DNA of 64,000 bases, from contig NZ_OY780933.1 of the NCBI RefSeq assembly GCF_963676065.1, positions 2,140,001 to 2,204,000 of the forward strand, read 5' to 3'. This DNA comes from Maridesulfovibrio sp. (GTDB lineage: Bacteria > Desulfobacterota > Desulfovibrionia > Desulfovibrionales > Desulfovibrionaceae). Positions 37,694-46,373 of this stretch are shown here, one piece after another; position 1 is the first letter of the stretch; each line of letters starts with the position of its first letter. The position numbers were made by a program, and so were the translations under genes. The notes under the pieces were generated by a model that saw only the letters and a program-made list of their open reading frames with translations, made no database searches and was not told where the DNA came from.

Positions 37694-38449
37694 TTAATGT
37701 TCCAGTTGTTTGAGAATAAAATCGGTCAATGCTCCGAATTCCGGCATGGCCCTGCTGCGGGGGCGTTGCATCTCTACATCGATCATTTTGTGGATGCGGC
37801 CCGGACGGCTGGACATAATAACTATCCGGTCGGCGAGGTAAACCGCTTCATCAACGGAATGCGTCACCAGCACGATGGTTTTACGGGTCATTTCCCAGAC
37901 TTTGAGCAATTCCTTCTGCAACAGAATTCGAGTGTGGGCGTCCAGCGCGCCGAAGGGTTCATCCATCAGCAGAACGTCCGGTTCATTGGCGAGTGCCCGG
38001 GCGATGGCAACCCGCTGGCGCATGCCCCCGGAAAGTTCATGCGGATAGGCATCCTTGAATTCCGCCATGTTAACCATGCGGATGTAGTGCATCGCGTCCT
38101 TGTACCGTTTATCTTTATCGACCCCGGCGAATTCAGGTCCGGACGCGACATTATCAATCACGCTCAGCCACGGGAAAAGTGAGTATTCTTGAAAAACAAG
38201 GCCGATCTCAGCGCATGGTTTTCTGACCGGTTCGCCCTTGTAATGAACACTGCCTGATGATTCTTTTTCCAGCCCGGCTGCTATGCGCAGGATGGTTGAT
38301 TTACCACAACCGGAAGGGCCGACAATGCAGGTGAAAGAGTTGCGGGGGATTTGCAGGCTTACGCTATCCACGGCAAGGATATTGTTCCCGTTTCCGGTGG
38401 TGAATTCTTTACTCAGCCGATTGATTTCTATGACCTGTTCCTGATTCAT
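37694..38449 (-). CDS. ABC transporter ATPase (NitT/TauT type)
   Basis: A protein of 251 residues with Walker A GPSGCGKST, signature LSGGMRQR, Walker B VLLMDEP and the switch His in LVTHSVDEA. It is closest in layout to SsuB, TauB and NrtD. It begins directly after the permease stop. It is the last gene of the reductase-binding protein-permease-ATPase operon. Confidence 0.92.
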   Translation of the reverse strand: MNQEQVIEINRLSKEFTTGNGNNILAVDSVSLQIPRNSFTCIVGPSGCGKSTILRIAAGLEKESSGSVHYKGEPVRKPCAEIGLVFQEYSLFPWLSVIDNVASGPEFAGVDKDKRYKDAMHYIRMVNMAEFKDAYPHELSGGMRQRVAIARALANEPDVLLMDEPFGALDAHTRILLQKELLKVWEMTRKTIVLVTHSVDEAVYLADRIVIMSSRPGRIHKMIDVEMQRPRSRAMPEFGALTDFILKQLEH

Positions 38450-39286
38450 TTATTCCGCCTGTCTGCGCCATGAAAATTTTTTATGTTCAATGCGTCGGAA
38501 GACCGCGTCCATCGCAGTTCCGACCACGCCGATTGAGATCATCCCGGCAATGACGATATCAGTTGATGCCAGCGTGAATGCGTGGGTGATCATGTAGCCG
38601 ATTCCGGAAAGGGAGCCGGGAAGCATCTCCGCGGAAACGAGGCACATCCAGGCAATACCCAGCCCGATACGCATGCCGGTGATGATGGAAGGCATGGCCG
38701 CGGGCAGCAGGACCTTGCGGAATATCTGGCTTTCACTTGCGCCGAGAACCCGTGCGGAATCAATCAGGGTTTTATTTACAGTGCGGACCCCGTGAATGGT
38801 CGAGGTCAGGATGGGGTAGAATGCACCGATGAAGATGATGAACAGCATGGAAAATTTGATGTTGTTCAAATAAATGTAGATTTTTCCGGTCTCAACACCG
38901 CTTATGGTGGCAAGGCTTGATATTCCGAACCAGGCCATGACCAGCGGTACCCATGCCAGTGGCGGAATGGGGCGGAATAGATTTAGAAATCCATTGAAAA
39001 ATTTAAATATTACACCATAGTAACCCATTGCCACTCCAAGAGGGATGGCAATCAGCGCCGCAAAAGTATAGCCCATCAGTACCCGCACAAGGCTGACCAG
39101 TACATTGCTCGCCAGCGATCCCATGCTGATTAAGTCTTCCGTGGGATGAAATACAATCTGCCCGACCTGTTCTATACTTGGCAGGATAACCTGATTCCCG
39201 ATCTCACGGGCAAGAGCTATCCATATTAAAGCCAGCAAGGCCGGGGCCATAACGGGAAGTGTAAGTGATAAGGCTCTTGTTCTCAT
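38450..39286 (-). CDS. ABC transporter permease (NitT/TauT type)
   Basis: A protein of 278 residues with six or so membrane helices and the cytoplasmic EAA loop (DSARVLGASESQIFRKVLLPAA, given in parts: DSARVLGASES and FRKVLLPAA). It forms the channel with the ATPase encoded next. It is separated from the binding-protein gene by 209 bases that hold a repeat element. Confidence 0.92.
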   Translation of the reverse strand: MRTRALSLTLPVMAPALLALIWIALAREIGNQVILPSIEQVGQIVFHPTEDLISMGSLASNVLVSLVRVLMGYTFAALIAIPLGVAMGYYGVIFKFFNGFLNLFRPIPPLAWVPLVMAWFGISSLATISGVETGKIYIYLNNIKFSMLFIIFIGAFYPILTSTIHGVRTVNKTLIDSARVLGASESQIFRKVLLPAAMPSIITGMRIGLGIAWMCLVSAEMLPGSLSGIGYMITHAFTLASTDIVIAGMISIGVVGTAMDAVFRRIEHKKFSWRRQAE

Positions 39287-39323
39287 AAGAATTAGGTGCG
39301 CTATGCGGTTTTATGTATGGAAT

Positions 39324-39490
39324 TTGCCTCCGGCAGCTGGGGAAGGAAAACTTTTATCAGGGCTTCGCCGCTTAGTATTAATGAGATATCTGTTAATAAA
39401 AAGGTGCGAAGCTTACTAAAAGTTTTTGAAGAGTCCAGAGAAACTTTTTTCAAAAAGTTTCCTTGGTCCCCGCAGGGCCGCCGGAGGCTT
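39324..39490. repeat. intergenic repeat element, copy 1
   Basis: A 167-base element bounded by inverted ends (TTGCCTCCGGCAGC and GGCCGCCGGAGGCTT). It shares blocks with the element at 61288-61527: CTGGGGAAGGAAAACTTTT-like near the left end and AGGGCTTCGCCG inside. It contains a 10-bp hairpin (GAAACTTTTT / AAAAAGTTTC). It has no coding capacity and sits inside the ABC operon, between the binding protein and permease genes. It is MITE-like or REP-like. Confidence 0.65.
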
Positions 39491-39495
39491 CTGAA

Positions 39496-40629
39496 TTATT
39501 TCTTCAAGCTTTTCTTAACAAAAGAGAAGTCGTACAAAATGGGGGTTGCGGAAGCTATGTCCGCGCCTTTCATTTTGCCTTTGAATTTATTCATGCCGTT
39601 GAGCATAGTGATAAATTCAGCTTCGCCCTTGAGCCAGTTTTCAGTGGGGTCGGTGGTGTAGATGATGGTGGATTTTTCCACTGCTTCAGCGGGAACACCG
39701 ATCCATTTAGCCGAGATATCGGCAGCTTCTTTTTTATGGCTGTTGCTCCATTTGGAAGCAGAGGTCATGAGATCAGTCATGGCCTGAACGATGGCGGGAT
39801 CATTTTTGATGATCTGGTCACTGGCACCCATTACGCAGCAGGGAAAGTCTGTCCATGCTCCTGCGGGCGGAAGATCGCGGGAATCAAGGCCGATGTGACC
39901 TACGTGCTTGTATTCGGCAACAACAGGATGCGGTGCGGGGCCGACCCAGCAATCAACCTGTTTGCTCAGCAGAGCGGGGATAAGGTTGGATGTGGATTTC
40001 AGGTCAACCATAAGAATATCCGCATCGGTATCGTTGGGATTTCCGCTGATTTTAAAACCGGCTTTGTGCAGCGCGCCTTCAAAAGCGATGCGCGGTGCGC
40101 TGGTAGGGGAGTGGTAACCGATTTTAAAAGGTGTTTTGGACGCTTTGATTGCGGCTGCCACATCTTTATAGCCATTGATTTTACTGCCTTCCGGGAAAAC
40201 CATGCTCATGCCGTCCACATGCAGGGGACAGAGGATTTTCACCTTGGTGCCTTTGTCGATACCGCTCATAAAAGCAGTGCTGGAAGCAAGGCCGAGGTCC
40301 AGACGGTTCATGGCGAACAGGGTGGATGTTTCGGAGCCGCTTTTGGATACAATAAGGTTGATAACAGCCAAAGGTTTACCTTCAGCGTTCATGAGTTTGT
40401 ATTTTTGTTTAGGGACCATTTCTTCAAAGTAGGAACCGGACTTTTGGAATTCCTTACCTTTGATCGCAGCCACCATTACCGGGGTGTGGTGGGTGGTGAA
40501 AACATATCCCATATACAGGCTGGGCAGTTTTGCCGCCTGTGAAGAACCCGCACTCAGGCCGCATGCCAGAATAAGGGCCGCAATAATTGCAAATCCTTTG
40601 TTGAAAACACCTTTAACGTTCATCATCAT
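39496..40629 (-). CDS. ABC transporter substrate-binding protein (NMT1/TauA-like)
   Basis: A protein of 377 residues with a signal peptide (about 1-32, ending SSQAAK). The rest resembles periplasmic binding proteins of the nitrate/taurine/thiamine-precursor group (PALLSKQVDCWVGPAPHPVV). It delivers an unknown small solute to the permease. Three tandem ATG codons follow AAGGAG. The third (40623) has the best spacing. It lies 15 bases after the double-cubane reductase gene, which points to a shared substrate or product. Confidence 0.85.
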   Translation of the reverse strand: MMMNVKGVFNKGFAIIAALILACGLSAGSSQAAKLPSLYMGYVFTTHHTPVMVAAIKGKEFQKSGSYFEEMVPKQKYKLMNAEGKPLAVINLIVSKSGSETSTLFAMNRLDLGLASSTAFMSGIDKGTKVKILCPLHVDGMSMVFPEGSKINGYKDVAAAIKASKTPFKIGYHSPTSAPRIAFEGALHKAGFKISGNPNDTDADILMVDLKSTSNLIPALLSKQVDCWVGPAPHPVVAEYKHVGHIGLDSRDLPPAGAWTDFPCCVMGASDQIIKNDPAIVQAMTDLMTSASKWSNSHKKEAADISAKWIGVPAEAVEKSTIIYTTDPTENWLKGEAEFITMLNGMNKFKGKMKGADIASATPILYDFSFVKKSLKK

Positions 40630-40644
40630 CTCCTTAAGAATGTG

Positions 40645-41778
40645 TTATTCAGCAAGTTCTACGAACGCCTCGATGCGGGTCCGCAGTTGCTCAATATCCG
40701 ATTCGGAATAATCGGTCTCAATATGCAGGAAGGGCAGGCCGGTTTCTTCCTCTACAAACTTACGCAAAATAGTTGATTCCGCGTTGTAGGTATGGCAGCC
40801 CAGCCATGTGAGATCGATTATTGCGTCCACTTCAAAAATTTTGATCATCTCACGTATGGAATCGAGCCTGCCGGGATTGGGGCTCATACAGGAGCAGGGG
40901 ACTTGCAGATAGCGGCGGGCAATGGCTTCGTAAGGATCAACTGTCTCCTCAACTGGCAGGGTCAATCCTTTCAGTCCCGAGCAATTCTCCATGCATACAA
41001 CATGGGCGCCCAGCTCTTCAGTTATTGTGATTGCTTTCTCTGAGCCCTTGCCAACCGGGCAGCCGGTCAGCATTATGCGTACCCCTTTCTTGCTTTGCAG
41101 ATTCGGGCGGCTGAGATATTCCTGCATTTCAGCGTGCAGGGTCTCAATTTTGGTCAGGTAATCTTCGGGATTTACGGAAAAACTTTTGCTCTCCTGCACT
41201 GCAAGCATGTCGCGGGCTGTGAGCGGGGAGCGCCTGTCCGCACAGAGAATCATCAGCTCGTAAAGTTCCTTACGGATTTTGTTCTGCAGTAGGATTTCCG
41301 CATGCAGCGTTTCTTCCGTAACTTTTATCCCGGAATGCTCGAAAAGAAATTTTTCCAGCTCATGAAGTCCGGCCAGCCAGTATTCAAAAGGAGCGTTTCC
41401 CTTCTGGGTATGCGGCAGCTGCATGAGGTGAAGCGGCTTGATGCTCTCCATCATCTCATACATTTTCTTTTTTCCGTCACAAGTGGTTTCGGCTATGATG
41501 ATGTCTGAAAAACCGAAAAACGGGCAGGTATCAGTTACGGCATAGCCGTAGCTTGATTTGATAAGCGGACACAGGCTTGCGGGAAGATCTTTCTCTGCTT
41601 CTTTAATGGGAGTCTGTTTTTTCCCGCAGAGGCTTACCGGGGCAATCCCTGCTGCGCGGATAAGTTCTGTTGGCGCATATATGCAGTAGACCCCGGCAAC
41701 GATGCCCCCGTTATCTTTCCATTGCTCAAGTTCAGTCAGACTGTATTCGGAAAAAGAAGTAAACGGCCTTAAGTTCAT
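40645..41778 (-). CDS. double-cubane-cluster reductase / 2-hydroxyacyl-CoA dehydratase-type subunit
   Basis: A protein of 377 residues of the HgdB/BcrB/YjiM family. Cys residues spaced through the protein (GVYCIYAPTE, DTCPFFG, TTCDGKKKMYE, TGCPVGKG, WLGCHTYN) would hold iron-sulfur clusters. Members do low-potential reductions or dehydrations with an ATP-driven activator. No activator gene is next to it here. The start at 41778 (GGGGAT upstream) is favoured over the longer ORF from 41859. It is the first gene of an operon with a NitT/TauT-type ABC transporter. Confidence 0.75.
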   Translation of the reverse strand: MNLRPFTSFSEYSLTELEQWKDNGGIVAGVYCIYAPTELIRAAGIAPVSLCGKKQTPIKEAEKDLPASLCPLIKSSYGYAVTDTCPFFGFSDIIIAETTCDGKKKMYEMMESIKPLHLMQLPHTQKGNAPFEYWLAGLHELEKFLFEHSGIKVTEETLHAEILLQNKIRKELYELMILCADRRSPLTARDMLAVQESKSFSVNPEDYLTKIETLHAEMQEYLSRPNLQSKKGVRIMLTGCPVGKGSEKAITITEELGAHVVCMENCSGLKGLTLPVEETVDPYEAIARRYLQVPCSCMSPNPGRLDSIREMIKIFEVDAIIDLTWLGCHTYNAESTILRKFVEEETGLPFLHIETDYSESDIEQLRTRIEAFVELAE

Positions 41779-42273
41779 GGCTTCATCCCCGGTAATTATG
41801 TGATGGTTATTGCGCTTAAGAGTCCAAATAATTTGGTCAGTTAAATGAGCACAGAACAATATTTGCGTCCAATTGGTTATGTGGATGCTTGATTATGTTT
41901 AGGATAGATATGTGTGATGCAAAGGGCGGGATTGATTTGTTTGCAGAGATTCACAACTGATCAAATCTGTAAATCGGCTGCAATTAATAAAATGTTATTT
42001 TTAATATAGGTTTATTTTAACATATATTTTTTACAGTGTTCAGGTTGCCCTAAAAACCTTGTGATCGATAGGTTTTCAGCATGGATGAGGCTGCTAGTCA
42101 TAATTTTCGCATATCGGTCCAAATAATCTTTGTTTATTGTAACTGTCTTAAATCAAACATAAAAATAGTTTTGTTCCAAACCGTAAGCAATCCGCTAAGT
42201 TTTGCTGTTTAGTTGCGTTTTCTTAATTGTGTCCAGAACGGCATAATAAAGCATTTAAGCATATGGAGAGAAT
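41779..42273. other. AT-rich divergent intergenic region
   Basis: No gene is seen in these 495 bases between two divergent units. A hairpin with 7-bp arms (AAAACCT at 42053, AGGTTTT at 42070, 10-base loop) is the only clear structure. I see no convincing Moco riboswitch or ModE box, although the downstream genes are molybdenum-related. Confidence 0.4.
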
Positions 42274-43962
42274 ATGAACCTTGAAGCCGCCATCGGGCAG
42301 GAAAATATAACCCCGGTCCGTGATGATTCTATCGGTCCGTACACTTATGACGAATTCATTGAGGCTGCCCGTAATTTTCACGGCAGTCCGGCCCCGGGGT
42401 TGATTCTAGGGGCGTATATGATGGAAGAGGCCCGCAGGAATCTGCCTGAGGGCACAATATTTGACGCAATATCCGAGACGTCGTGGTGCCTGCCGGATGC
42501 GGTTCAGATGCTTACCGTATGCAGTACCGGGAACGGCTGGCTGAAGGTGAAGAATCTAGGCGTATATGCGCTGTCCCTTTACGATAAATATACCGGCGAG
42601 GGTGTCCGTATCCGCGTTGACCCCGAAAAGTTAAAAGACTGGCCGGAAACCGAATCATGGTTCTTTAAAAAACGTCCCAAGCACGAGCAGGATTCCGTGA
42701 AGCTGCATGCGGAAATACGCGAAGCAGGGGCTTCGTTCTGTTCCATCGAGGCTGTGCAGATCAAGCCAGAGGCAATGGTTAAACGCAGCAAGGGCGGTAT
42801 TGCCGTTTGTCCTATTTGCGGCGATGCCTATCCCGGTTCTTTCGGTGCCATATGTAGAAGCTGTCAGGGTGAAAGTCCTTACGCCAGCCGCGATATATGT
42901 TTAAAATCCGCAACGGCTCAGGTGCCGGAGGGGCTTAAAGTCGTCCCGGTAGAAGAAGCTGAGGGTAAAGCTGCGGTTCACGATATGACCAGCATAGCAC
43001 CCGGCCAAAGCAAGGGGCCCGAGTTTCGCAAAAATCATGATTTTACCGCTCACGATATCTGTAGATTGCAGATGATCGGTAAAAACCACATCTATGTTGA
43101 CGAAGGTGATATTCCCGAAGGTGAATGGATACATGAAAATGAAGCTGCCCGTACTTTCGGCAGAATTATGGCCGGGAACGGCGTATATGTAGACGGCGAA
43201 CCGCGTGAAGGTAAAGTCACTCTGCTTGCCAATCATGACGGAGTGCTGGTCAGCGATTTAGAAATGATGAATCGTTTCAATCTTGTGCCGGATGTGATGG
43301 TCGCGGCCCGCAAGGGTGGTTCTCTTGTTAAAGAAGGTGCGCGAATTGCCGGAACAAGGGCCATTCCTTTATATATCTCGCGTGAAAATTTCTCCCGCGC
43401 TGTATCCGCACTGAACGGTGAACCGTTATTTCAAGTACTCCCCCTGCAAAAAAAGAAGGTCGGTATCCTCATCACGGGAGAAGAGGTTTTCAGCGGCCTT
43501 ATTGATGATAAATTTGAGTCTGTCATCACTGCAAAGGTGCAGGCATTAGGCTGCGAAGTTGTCCGCTCTGTAATTAAACCGGATGACCGCGGAGAAATCC
43601 GTGACGCAGCAATCTCCCTCATGAAAGAAGGTTGTGATCTGATTATCACAACCGCGGGAATGTCTGTCGATCCTGATGATGTGACCCGCCACGGCTTGGT
43701 GGATGCCGGAGTATCCGACCTCCTCTATGGTGCTCCGGTACTCCCCGGCACTATGCTGCTGCTTGCTAAAGCCGGAAATGTCCGGGTTATAGGCGTTCCG
43801 GCCTGTGCACTCTTTTTCAAAACCACAAGTCTCGATCTTGTGCTGCCGCGCGTGATAGCCGGGCAGGAAATCACCCGCAGGGATCTCGCCGCCCTTGCTG
43901 ACGGCGGATACTGTATGGAATGCAAGGTCTGCACTTTCCCCAAATGTCCTTTTGGAAAATAG
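42274..43962 (+). CDS. FmdE-MoeA-type fusion protein
   Basis: A protein of 562 residues. It has an FmdE domain (about 25-165; FHGSPAPGLILGAYM), then a zinc ribbon (about 187-207; CPICGDAYPGSFGAICRSC). A central part (about 255-380) resembles the MoeA/DVU-type molybdopterin region (DICRLQMIGKNHIYVDEGDI). A C-terminal MoCF/MogA-like domain (about 395-530) has ILITGEEVFSG and ITTAGMSVDPDD. A Cys-rich tail (CMECKVCTFPKC) ends it. The layout suggests a role in molybdenum or tungsten cofactor handling for enzymes such as formate dehydrogenases. It is followed after 9 bases by a ModE-type regulator. Its substrate is not known. Confidence 0.78.
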   Translation: MNLEAAIGQENITPVRDDSIGPYTYDEFIEAARNFHGSPAPGLILGAYMMEEARRNLPEGTIFDAISETSWCLPDAVQMLTVCSTGNGWLKVKNLGVYALSLYDKYTGEGVRIRVDPEKLKDWPETESWFFKKRPKHEQDSVKLHAEIREAGASFCSIEAVQIKPEAMVKRSKGGIAVCPICGDAYPGSFGAICRSCQGESPYASRDICLKSATAQVPEGLKVVPVEEAEGKAAVHDMTSIAPGQSKGPEFRKNHDFTAHDICRLQMIGKNHIYVDEGDIPEGEWIHENEAARTFGRIMAGNGVYVDGEPREGKVTLLANHDGVLVSDLEMMNRFNLVPDVMVAARKGGSLVKEGARIAGTRAIPLYISRENFSRAVSALNGEPLFQVLPLQKKKVGILITGEEVFSGLIDDKFESVITAKVQALGCEVVRSVIKPDDRGEIRDAAISLMKEGCDLIITTAGMSVDPDDVTRHGLVDAGVSDLLYGAPVLPGTMLLLAKAGNVRVIGVPACALFFKTTSLDLVLPRVIAGQEITRRDLAALADGGYCMECKVCTFPKCPFGK

Positions 43963-43971
43963 GAGGCGAGT

Positions 43972-44391
43972 ATGAATAAGAATCTTGACCCGCCGGAAAT
44001 GGGTTCGACTGCGGCACTGGGCCAGATGGATTCCCATACACCGACAATCCGGCTGCATCTTTGGCTGGAAGGCGGCGAAGGGGTTTTCTTCGGTTACGGC
44101 AGATTGCTCCTGCTGGATCGCATTGAAAAATGCGGTTCGCTCAAAAAGGCATCAGAAGAACTGGGCATGTCCTACCGCGCCGCTTGGGGCAAGATTAAAC
44201 AGACCGAGCAGGTACTTGGTTTCCAGCTCATGGAGCGGGTGGGCAGCAGGCGCAGCGGTTACCGGCTGACCGAAGCAGGGCGGCTTGTACGTGATAAGTA
44301 TTTTGAATGGTTCAATAAAGTTGAACAGGATGCCCGAGCAAGAGCTGAGGAAATTTTCCCATGGAAATCCAAGAGCTTCGGTGAGAGTTAA
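43972..44391 (+). CDS. ModE-type winged-helix regulator without molybdate-binding domain
   Basis: A protein of 139 residues with a LysR/ModE-like winged helix (about 35-110; SLKKASEELGMSYRAAWGKI). ModE itself has two C-terminal MOP domains that bind molybdate, and these are missing here. It may sense something else or act with a partner. It is co-transcribed with the FmdE-MoeA fusion gene (GAGGCGAG before the start). A terminator follows. Confidence 0.82.
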   Translation: MNKNLDPPEMGSTAALGQMDSHTPTIRLHLWLEGGEGVFFGYGRLLLLDRIEKCGSLKKASEELGMSYRAAWGKIKQTEQVLGFQLMERVGSRRSGYRLTEAGRLVRDKYFEWFNKVEQDARARAEEIFPWKSKSFGES

Positions 44392-44412
44392 GATTCAGGA
44401 CTATCATAAATA

Positions 44413-44460
44413 TAAAACCCGGGTCTTGCGTGGCTAAACACGCAAGGCCCGGTTTTATAT
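44413..44460. terminator. terminator between regulator and decarboxylase genes
   Basis: A long stem (ATAAAACC-CGGG-CTTGCGTG pairing with CACGCAAG-CCCGGTTTTAT, two small mismatches) closes the convergent pair and has A-rich and T-rich flanks. Confidence 0.85.
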
Positions 44461-44490
44461 ATTCTCAATGCAGAATTCAGGCACCCTGCA

Positions 44491-46146
44491 TTAAGCCTTC
44501 CAGCCCGGTCCTTTCACTACAATTTCATTTAAGGCGCGCGCCATCTTGGGGCCATCCATCATTCCGGTCACAACTTCGATATAGCATCCACTGTTCCCTG
44601 CTGCAGCTTTCTGCAATGCTTCATCCAGCTCGCGGTTAGTGGTCACTTTTGTGCTGAACCAGCCGTTCATGCCAAGCGCTTCCGGCAGTTTACTGTAATT
44701 CCACTGGGCCAGATCATTATAATAAATGTAAGGATCTTCGCAAAGCAGCCGCTCGATGAGATAACCGTCGTTATTCACACAAATGATTACTGGCTTGATC
44801 TTGAAGCGGGCGAACTGGCAGATTTCCTGCGCGGTCATCTGGTGTGATCCTTCTCCTGTGATCAGAATAGTGCGGCGTTTCGGCGCGGCCATAGCGGCTC
44901 CGAATGCTGCCGGAGTAGCCCAGCCTATGGAGCCCCAGAGCGTCTGGTTGAAGAATACGGCATCCTCCGGCAATCGGGAATTGACCAGCCCCATTGAGGA
45001 GGTCCCGGTTTCACCCATGATAATGTCATTGGGTTTGAAAAAACGTTCGATGCGCGGATAAAGAGAATCCGCGGTGATTGCATCGTCCGGTTTGCCCTTA
45101 GGTTCACCTAGACCTTGCTGGATCTTCGGAATGGGGAGGGAAAGATTTTTGATTCGTTTGCAGAGTTCGCGCAGAACATCATCCATAAGCACATTATGAT
45201 AAACCGCATGGCCGATGCAGACCCGGTCCGGGTGAATTTTGATTTCATGGTTGGGGTCGAGATTGACGGTGAAAGCGCCGGTGTTGATGTCGGATCTGAT
45301 GGCGCCGAAGCTGATCACTAATTCCGCTGATTCAACCGTCTGCTGCACTTTTTCATCAAGTATGCGCCCGTTGTAGACTCCGATAAAATTGGGATGTGTT
45401 TCGGAAAGAGTTCCCTTTGCCATAAACATGGAAGTGAACGGTATGCCGGATTTATCGATGAATTCCAGCATTGGTTCATGCAGTTCGTACCGTCCTATAA
45501 GGGCACCGACCATAGCGATGGAGTTGTCTGATTTTTCCAGTCTTTCAACGATAAGCTGAATGACCGTTTCGAGGGTATCCTTATCGCTGGCGGGCAGGGG
45601 CAGGATATGCGGCTTGGTGCAACCCAGCTCCTTGAGCGCTTCATCCGCCGGAACTGCGATGTAGACGGGCTGTTTTTTGGTTCGTGCAGCATTGATGCAT
45701 CGTTCCACTTCTGCCACGGCATTTTCAGCGGTCAGAATTGTGCTGGCGCAGACAACCGGTTGAGCCATTTTATGAAAAAGATCGAATTCGCCGTTGCCCA
45801 GCGAATGGTGGATGAGGTTGCCGTTACGCTGTACCGAGCATTTGGGGATTCCCACAATGTGAAAGACGGGCAGATTCTCGGCATAACTTCCGGCGATGCC
45901 GTTGATGGCGCTGAGTTCACCCACTCCGTAAGTGGTGCAGAGCGCGGCCCGCCCCTTGATCCGGGCATACCCGTCAGCAGCATAGGCCGCATTAAGCTCG
46001 TTACAGCAGCCGATCCATTTGAAATCAGGATCATTGCAAAAAGCATCATTAACCGGGAAAGCATAATCGCCCGGAACACCGAAAATGTCTGTGATCCCTA
46101 TCTCTTTTAGGCGTTCAAGAAGGTGCTCAATTACTGTCTGGCTCAT
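44491..46146 (-). CDS. thiamine-diphosphate decarboxylase (pyruvate/indolepyruvate type)
   Basis: A protein of 551 residues with the three-domain layout of pyruvate decarboxylases. It starts with GVPGDYAFPVNDAF. The ThDP and Mg-binding motif runs from GEGSHQMT to VNNDGY, and the catalytic Glu is near ELNAAYAADGYAR. It should decarboxylate a 2-oxoacid to an aldehyde in the cytoplasm. Pyruvate, phenylpyruvate and indolepyruvate are all possible. A strong AGGAGG precedes the ATG. It is a single gene. Confidence 0.88.
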   Translation of the reverse strand: MSQTVIEHLLERLKEIGITDIFGVPGDYAFPVNDAFCNDPDFKWIGCCNELNAAYAADGYARIKGRAALCTTYGVGELSAINGIAGSYAENLPVFHIVGIPKCSVQRNGNLIHHSLGNGEFDLFHKMAQPVVCASTILTAENAVAEVERCINAARTKKQPVYIAVPADEALKELGCTKPHILPLPASDKDTLETVIQLIVERLEKSDNSIAMVGALIGRYELHEPMLEFIDKSGIPFTSMFMAKGTLSETHPNFIGVYNGRILDEKVQQTVESAELVISFGAIRSDINTGAFTVNLDPNHEIKIHPDRVCIGHAVYHNVLMDDVLRELCKRIKNLSLPIPKIQQGLGEPKGKPDDAITADSLYPRIERFFKPNDIIMGETGTSSMGLVNSRLPEDAVFFNQTLWGSIGWATPAAFGAAMAAPKRRTILITGEGSHQMTAQEICQFARFKIKPVIICVNNDGYLIERLLCEDPYIYYNDLAQWNYSKLPEALGMNGWFSTKVTTNRELDEALQKAAAGNSGCYIEVVTGMMDGPKMARALNEIVVKGPGWKA

Positions 46147-46373
46147 GGATAATCCTCCTATTCCCGTCTATTTTGCCATTGTAGGGGATTTGTGTCTACC
46201 GGGATATGAGTATTGCTGAAGCTTTTGCCAGTTGCCTATTGCATGGCCGAAGTTGATCAGCTGATAAGAGAGAATAAGAATAAATATTGCTGCCTCTCTA
46301 TTCAGCACGAAAATTTTTGAGTAATGTGACTTAACTATGTTTCCCATATCCATCCTGCGATTGGAGAATTTCC

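Noticed and set aside
39463..40542. Long open frame (359 codons) on the plus strand
   Set aside because: It is antisense to the ABC binding-protein gene, has no recognisable protein features, and comes from codon bias of the true gene.
41779..42273. Molybdenum-cofactor riboswitch before the FmdE-MoeA gene
   Set aside because: I could not find the conserved core; only one weak hairpin is visible.
46168..46353. Small 61-codon open frame upstream of the decarboxylase gene
   Set aside because: No convincing ribosome site or family resemblance; it lies in the divergent promoter region.
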